This document shows positions 52,901 through 62,200 of a DNA stretch of 64,000 bases, in pieces. Every line of letters starts with the position of its first letter. Within the stretch, counting starts at the first letter, position 1. The translations under genes and the position numbers were made by a program. Origin of the DNA: Heliopora coerulea (Eukaryota; Cnidaria; Anthozoa; Scleralcyonacea; Helioporidae). Below the pieces are notes generated by a model. It was not told the DNA's origin. It saw only the letters and a program-made list of their open reading frames with translations, and searched no databases. The stretch spans positions 836,001 to 900,000 of the forward strand of contig JASJOG010000068.1 in the NCBI GenBank assembly GCA_030142905.1, written 5' to 3'.

Positions 52901-55900
52901 CATTTTTCTATAAAAATCAAGTTGGAAAACTTATTGGTGTCTTAGATTTGCTCAATATACGACTGCTTTTGTAAATCAGTCGAATCATCCCTAAATTTTA
53001 ATTGTAATTGTTATGATGTTGATTTTTCGTTGTTTATTTTAGATATCTCACCAACCAAACTTACATTCACACAAAGGTCCGGTGAACCCTCTTAAACAGA
53101 TGCAGTCGAAAGAGGCTGGTGGGGCATGAATACATGTCCCACCGTTTTTGCAAGGATCTGTGGAGCAGATATCAGATGTCTCTGAAACGAAGAAAACATA
53201 TTGACGATCACTCATCATGGTAACTTTTTGTGCGTGCATGTTTAGTTATAGATAGTTTGTTTTTTTTTTTACATACTTTTGCATTGTCTTCCATCGCCTA
53301 CAAAGCCGTTCTTGCAAACACACTGTCCATAAAGACAGACGGCATTGGTATGGCAGTTGTCGCAGATTCTGTCTAAATTATATAGAAATTCGGAGCAAAT
53401 ATTTTGAGAATAAGGGACAAACGAACAAACAGGAGTCGTGAGACGCAGACAGACAAAAACGAAGATAGGTACACACACAGACAGGCACACAGACACACAG
53501 ACAAATGAAGACACCCGCAATAACGCGTACAAAACTTACTGTCACAATTTTCACCAGAAAAGCCGTCCTTACAAATACAGAGATATCCATCCAATGGTAG
53601 ATCTGCGTGATAATCACTGTCATCGTCGATACAAACACCGTGTTTGCAAAGGTTCAACGAACATCGATTTCGAACTTAAATTTTTGAAGACAATTATACA
53701 TAAATATGAGGAAAAAAACTGGACACCATGCAATGGTAAATGTTTGCGAAAAAATATTGATCGGAAGAATTGAAATAGACTACTTGAACTGATTTTGGTT
53801 GATTTGACAGCAAGTTACTTTACTTTAGAAACTACGGTAAAATAAACACCCCTTAATTAACCCTTTCTTGTACGAGACGGCTCATCTTGGCGTTGGCCAG
53901 AGTAAAATTGCCTGACATTAGCCAGATTAAAATTTGAGAAGTTGGATATAAAAGAGTTAATTTTAACCCCCATTAAATACTGACAGTATATTATGTACTA
54001 GTCTCATAAGCAAGAAATACAGACATGAATTTTGAACTTATGAAAGTACTTACTTTGGCATCTCGTTCCCTTAAACGTAGGCTTACATTCACACTTGTAC
54101 GTATAAGTCTTGTCAGGAAGCACTGCAATCGAACAGGTACCTTTATTGAAGCACGGATTTGGATGACAGACATGTTCTGTAATAAGAATAAGCAACAGAC
54201 AAACAGCTATCTTCATTGATACTGAATAGAACGCGTACCTTGTTGACAAGAGTCACTAAACGTACGCAAAACAGTCCCATAGTTCAGTTACGCATTAAGA
54301 TGCTACAAGTCAAGCTTCTCTGCAAAATTTTTAGACAAGGTTTGTCATGAATGTTCTGACGTTATTACCCATCAACAGTATCTTAACGTTTCTCAAACAT
54401 GAAGTTGTTACAGACGTTATGAAACTTTCTCAAACTTAATAATTTATGAATTATCGTAGCCAACCTATGAACCTGTACCACACAAAATTCATGCATTTTG
54501 ATTCCCAATGGGAATATTCGTTTGAGATGTTAGTTCAATCACTCACTTATGTTTTATCGGGGGGGGCACCAAACACTCGAAAGCAACCACCTCGGGGCTA
54601 CGCGTCTCGTGTTTGATACTCTTGAAGCTCAGACACTTCCCCAGCAGACGTACGCAACATGTTGTCACTTTATTATCGAATCGTAATATAGCTCAACATT
54701 GTTAAAATAATGTTGAACAATTCTGTTGGAGACCATTGCCACATCAGTCTTATCATAAACTAGAAACCCATTTTCACAGCGTTGTTCTCTTATATTTCTC
54801 TCACAATATGTACAACGTTTAGTCGAACACACGTTTATCATCTTACCTTGACAAAACTGACCAAAGAAACCTCCCGTGCAGTTACAAATGGTCATTGATT
54901 GTCCTTTGATACACGTCCCTCCATTACGACATGGGTTAATGTAACATCGATTAGGTACTATAACAAAATGTTTGGTGTTTAAGAATAAGCCTTCAAAGAC
55001 AACAATAGCCTGCCAAGTTCCTGAACGATTGCCAAACAATTGTCAAACAAACACAACAGCAATTGAAAAGGTAAATTATGGCCACAGTTTTGTCAAAATG
55101 GAAGTCTCCAAACAATCACGATCAGGGTTTCAAGTTCTAGTTATCTCATCATTGTGTCTGAAATCTAATATAGTGAGGACAGCCTTTCTGCTCACTTTCA
55201 CATATAGATCCTGTCCAATCTTGGCTGCAAGAACAGTTGAACTTTCCATCTTTCCCTTTACATGTTCCACCATGGAGGCAAGGACTAGGATCACAGTGCT
55301 CAATCTCTAAGAATAAAAAAACCCAACTTCGTAAGGCAACATGATACACTACTTAAGTCAAAAAGGCATATATTGCTGCAATCATGAAAAATACTTAACG
55401 TTTTTATAATCCAGTTACGAAAATTAGCCACAGTTCACCTTCACATGTTTTCCCTTTGAAACCAGGTGGGCAGCTGCATTCCACCTTTGATACCCCAAGA
55501 TCCGTACATGTTCCTCCGTTTTTGCAAACTCCACGAGTGCAGGGATCGACATCTATTCGTAGTAATTCGGTAAGGTAAGCCAAAGAACGGAAAAATCGTT
55601 TATTGTTATTACATGCAAAGTGATCAACAAAAATTGTTAAGCTTTTTATCGAATAAACAACTAAACAGCAAGGCAACTATTAACCTTACAACCATTAGTC
55701 CCCTAATCCTGTCTACCCACCAAGCAAGCAATCAATGAATAAATACGCCCATAGGCTAACTCGGTGGAGAATGAACCAACTCATAAAACAATCGATCACT
55801 TAACCACATAATTGATCAATTAATCAACCGACCACCAACCAAATAGTCAACTAACTTTTCACCAACCAAAAACCTAGCCAACGGAACCACGAAAAGATCA

Positions 55901-58026
55901 ACCAGTCACTCAATTATGACTATTCACATGAAATTAACCAGAATTTTATACCAGCACATGTGTTCCCCTTGTAACCTTTAAGGCACTTGCAGACAAAGCT
56001 GTGTCCTCTTTCGACGCAATTTCCTCCATTTACGCACGGATTTGGGTAGCAATAATTTTTTTCTGAAAAGAAACGGCAAGGTTTGGTGATGATATTCCGT
56101 TTATCCAGGGTCGTCATCTTAACTAATGATTTTCCGAATCCATTTTGTAAGATACTCATTAATTCAAAACATTTGGAAAGTCCATTACCTTCACAGTGTT
56201 TGCCTTTATATTGCTTTTTGCACAAACATTCAAATCCACCAGAAGTGTGTAAAGTGATTCCGCCGTGCTGACATGGATTCACTATCAACAGAAATACACA
56301 AAAACTTCCTCATTTAGTATCAATGGGACCGTAATAAGTAAAAACAAACTCTCTACCGGCTTTTGAAATATTTCTGAAATCGTTTACTTAAGTACAACAG
56401 TGGGGAGGAGACGTTACGATATATTACTCAGTCGCCATGACTGGGAGTGCGATATAGCCCTAAAGCAAGATAGTGCCGTGACAACATGTAGTTTGTCCTT
56501 AATGAAACTGGGACCGATTTGGTGATAACGACATATCTTATACAATTCAGTTTTTATTGCCTGACATGTATAAAATGCGTCATTTTGCTTCTAATAACCT
56601 TTAAATTTCCCAGAAGAGGGTTTCTAGACCATAGGTTACGTGCCGACGGACGCCAGTAGGACCTGGTTCCCGGGCGTCATAAATTTTGCAGATTTACGGC
56701 ACGAGTACATATAATTTAGCATAAACCGTGTGAATCAATATTTCAAGCTTGAGATTATGGGAGTGAAGACACTACCAAATAACCTACTATTTACAGTTAT
56801 CGCCTTCTCTTCAGCTTCACAGAACGATGAGGTTCTGACTACTGAAAAAATATCCTTGAAAAAATGTCTTAAAACCGATTTTAAAAAACGATTATGCCAC
56901 AACTCCAACTTGATTTTGGTTATTCCAACCCTATCTTATGGATAAATTCTTTGTTGGCGTAGTTATACAGATGGAAAATATAAGATCCTCACACTAACAG
57001 ATCAATGTTGCACGAACGTAAGAATTCCTTGACTATTATATGCCAAACTACATGTAAATTAGACTGTGCACAACTATGCCTAACTAAGAACATAAAAAGA
57101 TATAACAAGCTGCGTGCAGGAAGTCAAAACGACGAAAAGTTATCGTTATTTGCATGTAGTCAATTGGCCTGGATTTAGAAAGAAAGCCCCAGGGTAGTAA
57201 CTGTTCACTCATTTTCGATTTCTCTGCTGATTTTAGATGGGAAAATTTCAAGTTTTGCTAGTTAACTATTGAACAAATCAATGGAACTTACCCTCTCCTG
57301 ATGAAATGTCTGCAATTGCAATGCAAATTAATCAGGGTTTTGAAAGAATATCAAATGGGCATTACATATGAATAAGTTTTACATAAAGAGGATGTTTGCA
57401 TGATGTTGAATAGAAATCACCATCCAGTTAAAAAAAACAATAACTTAAATTGCTTGAGAAATCACGTCAGTTTCAATTTTCTTTGAAAGACAAGTCGATC
57501 TTCCAGGTAGACGGGATTGTTTTACCAATCTGCTTAACTCGAAGTCAATTAACAACCTAGCTAAACAACACGGAGAGAGTCAATTTGAAGGGATCTATAG
57601 TAGATGAATATTGCAAGCCGATTTAATTTTTTGTCGGATTTACGGCCTCATGTAAATAGTCTCTAACTTACCTCCATTGTGAACGTGTAGGTGTTGAATA
57701 TAAACATCTGGCTTCTTGGAGTATCCATAGCCATAGGCCACGTGGATGGGCTTAAAGCGAACCTTACGGTATGGAACCGGAATATTTACTGTGGTGTACT
57801 GCTTGCCATCAGAGGTAGAAGAACGTTTTGGTTTAGGCACTGCGTCCTCAGCAGACGTCGTCCTTGTCTTTGAAAGAAACCGTTTTGAACGCTGCAGCAG
57901 GTTCATTTCGTCTTCATAGTCAAGCTTAATTCTTTTGTGAGACTGATTTAATTGTCCACGAGATTGGCAGATCGTGAGAGTAATGCTTAAAATAAAAACT
58001 AGTGAAGTGTAGCTCCTACATTTCAT
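46938..58026 (-). CDS. Gene C: secreted multi-EGF paralogue, 17 EGF-type modules
   Basis: Exons: 58026-57672, 57309-57292 (microexon), 56281-56189 (E1), 56062-55952 (E2), 55552-55439 (E3), 55306-55196 (E4), 54957-54847 (E5), 54176-54054 (E6), 53674-53540 (E7), 53372-53277 (E8), 53181-53065 (E9), 52862-52749 (E10), 52029-51910 (E11), 51799-51668 (E12), 50943-50827 (E13), 50102-49977 (E14), 49471-49361 (E15), 49269-49153 (E16), 48326-48231 (E17), 46966-46938 (putative terminal exon, TAA). All internal junctions are GT-AG and phase 1. The joined length is 2,346 nt (781 codons plus stop). Architecture and exon lengths match gene A position by position (E8, E16 and E17 CxxC-type, E12 laminin-EGF-like). 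It is predicted to be secreted, with no transmembrane segment seen. The biological role is unknown. Confidence 0.85.
46967..48230 (-). other. Putative last intron of gene C
   Basis: AT-rich, with ata/taca runs at about 48,055-48,135. No EGF-like exon is seen in either orientation. Confidence 0.45.
48231..48326 (-). CDS. Gene C E17: CxxC-type EGF
   Basis: A 96-bp exon, DTSCFKCPPMTVCNTGVC then QCIPGYVMTKRNCI. The donor C|GTAAGTTTAC is strong. If it were not used, the frame would stop after 15 more residues. Confidence 0.75.
48395..48850. repeat. TCATCC hexanucleotide microsatellite
   Basis: About 14 uninterrupted tcatcc units (48,483-48,567) are flanked on both sides by degenerate catcct/cctta units, reaching about 48,850. 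It lies in the E16-E17 intron of gene C. Repeat composition creates long open frames on both strands (Ser-rich, Ile/Leu-rich, Arg/Met-rich), which are not genes. Confidence 0.92.
50339..50525. repeat. GTAG tetranucleotide microsatellite
   Basis: Runs of gtag/ggta interrupted by cagataggtacgcagttta-like blocks that recur three times, giving a compound repeat. It lies in the E13-E14 intron of gene C. Confidence 0.9.
50827..50943 (-). CDS. Gene C E13: EGF with displaced third cysteine
   Basis: The domain reads ADPCEFFLCENGGTKTTSQG, then SCQCVCPQGYTGRRCE. The usual cysteine after GGT is Lys and an extra cysteine appears eight residues later, so six cysteines remain but with SCQCVC spacing. The E13 counterparts in A and D have normal spacing. 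Confidence 0.75.
51325..51422 (-). mobile_element. TTAA-ended short dispersed element, copy 1
   Basis: aactcttcttgg, then ccagacgatcttacccgtca, then gagaaagtta. It aligns in reverse orientation to the copies at 53,857 and 59,610. It is non-autonomous, about 100 bp, and lies in a gene C intron. Confidence 0.55.
51668..51799 (-). CDS. Gene C E12: laminin-EGF-like six-Cys module
   Basis: ACSCERANKNVDPN, then CDKTGDCVCEDHEGTYV and GRGC: C-x-C-x15-C-x5-C-x-C-x12-C. This is the same position in the array and the same cysteine grammar as gene A E12 and gene D E12. Confidence 0.8.
52221..52300. repeat. 33-bp tandem repeat, about 2.4 copies
   Basis: The unit ccgacagacaa followed by tgaaaaacacaacgac recurs at 52,221, 52,254 and 52,287. 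It lies in the gene C E10-E11 intron and is not coding. Confidence 0.88.
52510..52607 (-). mobile_element. TTAA-ended short dispersed element, copy 2
   Basis: ctcttagttttgagtccgac, then gccagacaattttgttcatc, then gagagagttaa. Same family and orientation as copy 1, more diverged. Confidence 0.5.
53857..53960 (+). mobile_element. TTAA-ended short dispersed element, copy 3
   Basis: Begins ttaaccctttcttgtacgag, contains ttggccagagtaaaat and ttagccagattaaaat, and ends aaaagagttaa. The ends form a short inverted pair (TTAACCCTT/AAGAGTTAA). Confidence 0.6.
56189..56281 (-). CDS. Gene C E1: four-cysteine EGF lacking C1 and C3
   Basis: A 93-bp exon, [16 protein letters not shown] followed by FECLCKKQYKGKHCE. 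It matches E1 of A and B in length, phase and missing cysteine pair. Confidence 0.88.
56282..57291 (-). other. Gene C intron between microexon and E1
   Basis: No further exon is recognised. Around 56,640-56,705 there is an imperfect hairpin (gtgccgacggacgcc, then ggcgtc and tacggcac). A plus-strand open frame at 56,730-56,945 has no recognisable domain. Confidence 0.4.
57292..57309 (-). CDS. Gene C 18-nt microexon
   Basis: ACATTTCATCAGGAGAGG lies between the acceptor tgcaattgcag and the donor GTAAGTTCC, and is phase 1 on both sides. It would insert DISSGE between the His motif and the first EGF. A and B show no obvious counterpart, so it may be gene-specific or optional. The splice signals are strong, but such a short exon needs RNA evidence. 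Confidence 0.55.
57672..58026 (-). CDS. Gene C exon 1: signal peptide, furin-like site, PDV/His motif
   Basis: The signal peptide MKCRSYTSLVFILSITLTIC is followed by a furin-type RSKR|F at residues 46-49, a short K/R/P linker (VNIPVPYRKVRFKPIHV) and, at residues 103-118, SKKPDVYIQHLHVHNG. The last 16 residues align without gaps to the end of gene B exon 1. The donor is GGAG|GTAAGTTAG, phase 1. Confidence 0.88.
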
Positions 58027-58095
58027 TTTACAATTTCTCGGGCATCCGTAAAGCGGTGAAATTCCCTGGCGTGTCGTTATCAGGAAGGGGAGAGC

Positions 58096-58105
58096 ATTAA
58101 TATTT
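58096..58105 (-). promoter_or_regulatory. AATATTAA element upstream of gene C
   Basis: An AT-rich core 70 nt upstream of the ATG, shared with gene B (ATTAATATT on the plus strand). The promoter role is inferred. Confidence 0.25.
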
Positions 58106-59107
58106 GAAAGAGCAAAACGGGTGACCTATTTTGATCGCCAGTTCATCCGGTAAGCAACATATGCTTCAATGATAACAGCGCTGAATTAAAAAAAAAATTA
58201 AAATAACAAACCAGTTTACAAGGTTCAGACGGTTTTATAAAGCACAACAACTGTTCAAAAACGTGGTAGCATAGAAGAATAAGATAGACGACAAATGGCG
58301 TCCCAATACTTCCACAAAACAACAAAAAAATGAAATCAAGTAATTTTTTGGCGTTCTTATCTTTTGAAGTTTGTTGTTTCAATATTTCTTTTTTTATCAT
58401 TTACATTGTTATATGTCTTCTATGTGTAATACACAATATAGCCAGCTAAATTAACAGAATTGTGCAGAAAAATGTTTTGCTCTGTGTGGCTAATGCTTTA
58501 TCCGTCTTCATAAAAAAAGTTTCAATCTTTAAGAAATGGCATGCAAAGATTTACAAAAATAGTTAAAATTAGTTTGTTTTTTTTTTCTTAGGGAAAATTG
58601 ATGTTACTTGATAACAAGTAGTTTTGAACTGGTTTATGTCTTTGTTATATGCTTATTATCTGACTTTATTTTAACAAGTTCTGAGCGTCTAGCCACGTAA
58701 ATTAATGGGTGACGAGTAATTTTGGAGCCTGGAAGAAAAGGTCCGATGAGAATAAAGTATTAACAAAAATTTAAATGTAATGTACAGTATATAATAATAC
58801 ACTTAAATATAACGTAATACATTCATGTAATATTTTGCCTACACGTTCACATGTTTATATGTTTATGTTCATATGTTTTTCAAAAACCCACTAACATTCA
58901 ATAGGCATATTCTCCAATTGGCTGCACGTATTTAATCGCGTGCAAAGGTTTTTATACCAGCGCGCTCAAATTTTTCAACTTGATAAAACGCTGTTGTTCA
59001 TGTTTTAAACACTATATAAGCTTAAACGTCTTTAGTTTTTACGTATAAATGATACAATTCAGTGTAAAGAGGAAAGGTTGTCCCTACTTTTAGTTTTTTA
59101 GCATGAA

Positions 59108-59113
59108 TTTAAT
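59108..59113 (-). terminator. Possible polyadenylation signal of gene D
   Basis: ATTAAA on the minus strand about 135 nt downstream of the putative gene D stop. It is a single hexamer and therefore weak evidence. Confidence 0.2.
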
Positions 59114-59247
59114 AAACAGACAGAGAAACGATTAGAAGTCGAAAAAAAAAATATTGAAATACAGTAGCAAAGTAGCTTTAAACTTCGTTAGACTGCCCGA
59201 ATTTGCGCAAATGGAAGCGTTTATAATGCAATAAAACAATTACATGA

Positions 59248-62200
59248 TTAATTTTCGATAGTACCTTTTAGAATGGGAACACAGTATTTTCCATCACCAA
59301 TAAAACCTGGCTTACAAACGCATTTTCCACGAAAACAGAAAGTGTACGTAGAATTACATCCTTTGCAGTCATCAATTGTGACTGAAAAAAAAACAAAATA
59401 AATGTTGTATGCATAAAAATTTCTAGATTTTGATAGTTTCGGTTATTTAAGAATACTTATAAAGTCATACTTTGGCAGTGGGTTCCTGTGAAGCCTTTTT
59501 TACATTTGCAGTTATAACTCTGATTTTTTTCCAGACATTCTCCGTCGTTTAAACAAGGATTGGGGTAGCACTTGCTGACTCCTGGCGCTACAAAAAAACG
59601 AATTACACCTTAACCCTTCTCCGGCAAGATCTTTCTCGTTGACGATTAAAATCGTCTGGCGTGAGCCGGAGTAAAATTATCCGGCGTTAGCCGGGGTAAG
59701 ATAATAAAAGACTGATGCTCTAAAAGAGTTAAAGTGTCACTTAGTAGAAAACATTTTAGTACATATTTGCAGCTTACTACGTCTGCATTCCGAAAAGGAA
59801 AAAGAAATGAGAAGGGAATTTTAAAAAATAACTTCGGAAAAGCCACGTGAGTTGCCAACAGTTTTTCTAAAAACAAAACCCAACAAAAAAACAAAACAAA
59901 AGAAACAAAAAACAAAACAGGCCAGTGGTCTCTGCCGTTAAAAAGAGCACAGTAAATTTCAGGGCTGCTGCCTCCCTCTTGGGGACACTTTGGAGCAAGG
60001 CAGCCAAGTTATGCATAGGTCGCTTCTTACATACATTATAACGTAGAGGGGCTGCGGCGGAGGAATTCAAAAAAGGTATGGACGTAAAAGGTAGATAGTT
60101 TAATTTCACTTACCAGGTCTGTAGCAGTAAGGAGGTGAGAATCCAGACTTACAGGAACAAACAGCAATACCTTTCACCTCTTTACATGTTCCGCCATTTT
60201 TACAAGGATTATTGGAACATGGATCAGGTAACCCTGGAAGTAAAAGAGAAGCAACTAACTTTCCAAGATTGCGCTTTCGCGGGGAATGATGGAATCACGG
60301 ACATTTGGGGGAACATTTTTTTTTCTAGAGTAATATTTCATGCCCATGTTACTGAAATATATATTGAGGATAACTCACTTGATTGACAACGTGAGCCAGT
60401 GAAACCAGGTTTACAACGGCAACCATAGCTGCGATCACTCTGTGTCACTGCTGATGTACTCAAGTTATAACAAGTAGCATTATTTTTGCACGGACTTGAG
60501 CTGCAAGGATTATCCACTTCAACGGAAACCCACGATTAGTGAATACGCATTAAAAGACATTCATATATAGGTATTCGTGATACAATTTCACAAAATTTGA
60601 CGGACTTAAGAAATGGCATAGAACAGTCACCTTTTTGATATATACTCACTCAGAAGAGCTGAGACGCATCCCCATGGCGTAAGATACATGTCGCTTCTGG
60701 GACAAATGCAATCTCCTTTCTTGTCACAAAACGAGTCTGTGCTATGCTTCTGCTTTTTGATATTGGATTTAGGGCAATCACAATCTAAAAAAAGGAAAAT
60801 ACGCTTGGGAGCCAAGCAGAATAGAATTTTCTATCCAAACAGCGAGGTAGAGGCTTTCTCGTGTGTTTTTAATTACCATAAAGCATTTAATTTAATTTTC
60901 CTAAAATGCGAGTTTGTTCCGAAGGCTAGATCAAACATTCGACAGTGCGTTTTATCGTCGGAGAAAATGTCCCCGAGTGGTTCATCGGGAAAAAGCTCGA
61001 GTTTGCCTCGTTTTTTCAATACAATTGTCAGTAATACCCTTCCTCGCGTTTGTTCAATTGCAGACATTATGCTATGACAGGTCGCTCGGGGCTTAGCGCG
61101 ATTTGCGTGAACTGTTTCAAACGTTTATCTTACCACAGTATGGCGCCTTGAACTTGAAAGAAGGGCATGTACAGTAGGCATGCTGACCATCTTCAGACGT
61201 TTTACAAGTTCCACCATTTTTACAAGGATTAGGAATACACTTGTCTTTTATTAACACGACTACAAAATCATGTTATACAAAAAAAAAAATTAGAAACAGG
61301 CTTTCTCAAACTCGATAATAATCGGTGAGGACAACAAGAAAAATAATTCTGTTGTTTCAAGGAAAGCAAAGAGGTTTGAGAAGCATTTTCTTGCTTTTGA
61401 AATTATATGAAAAAATATTAAAAATTATGAAAACGATCATATTTTAACGAATTATTAGTTAAACGTTGGGCCAATAATGACAAAGATCTTGGTAAAGACA
61501 CAGCATTTCTCGAGTTAGTTATTTTCATGATTGTACATCATGCACGACGCGTGGTTGCGAGAATTCAAACTAACAAGCTTGTTTAACGAAATAGAGAAGC
61601 TAAAAATCCACTTTTTAAGAACTTGACATCAATTGTTGAAGGATACTGCAGGACTAAAAGTAAGGTCTTCTACAATTTCTGAAAATCAACAACAGGAGTT
61701 CAAAATCTAAAGTGACTTCCAGGAACAGAGGAGAGATAAACAGGTAAAAACTGAGACACATATCGTACTTTGAGAACAATCTTTTCCTTTGAACTTTCTT
61801 GGACAAACACATCTAAATGAGTAACTGGTTTCGAAGCAGACTCCACCATTTTTACAAGGATTTGGTATACACCTCGATCGGCCTAGAAAAAAAGTAAACA
61901 CTTGACAAATATACTGAGTGGATTCATTCCCGGAATGATATACCGATTTACGCACTTTCGCAGGTTGGTCCCGTGTATCCTGCCGTGCATCTGCAATCGT
62001 AGGCATTCTCAGCCAATTCAACACAAGTTCCATTATTCTTACAAGGTTTAACAGAGCAAGGGCCGTAGGTATCTGCAAAAGTCAGGAAAAAAGGAGAGCA
62101 TCAAGGACAATGAAGTTTCTTGATTTCATGGAATTGCGCTGAAAAATGAGTTTTCAAATTGCTTTCTCTCTTGACAAATAGCAAAACAGTCGCGTAAACA

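Larger units (their letters stand above)
58027..59247. other. Intergenic region between genes C and D
   Basis: Should contain the promoter of C and the 3' UTR of D. The gene-strand element caaatattaatgc at 58,096-58,105 resembles the one upstream of B. A minus-strand ATTAAA at 59,108-59,113 is a possible polyadenylation signal for D. No E17-like exon is found here. Confidence 0.5.

Noticed and set aside
53373..53657. Cys/Val/Ser-rich minus-strand ORFs running past the E7 donor of gene C
   Set aside because: They are read-through of exon E7 or its alternative frame into a gacaca-rich intron; the donor at 53,539 explains the exon end.
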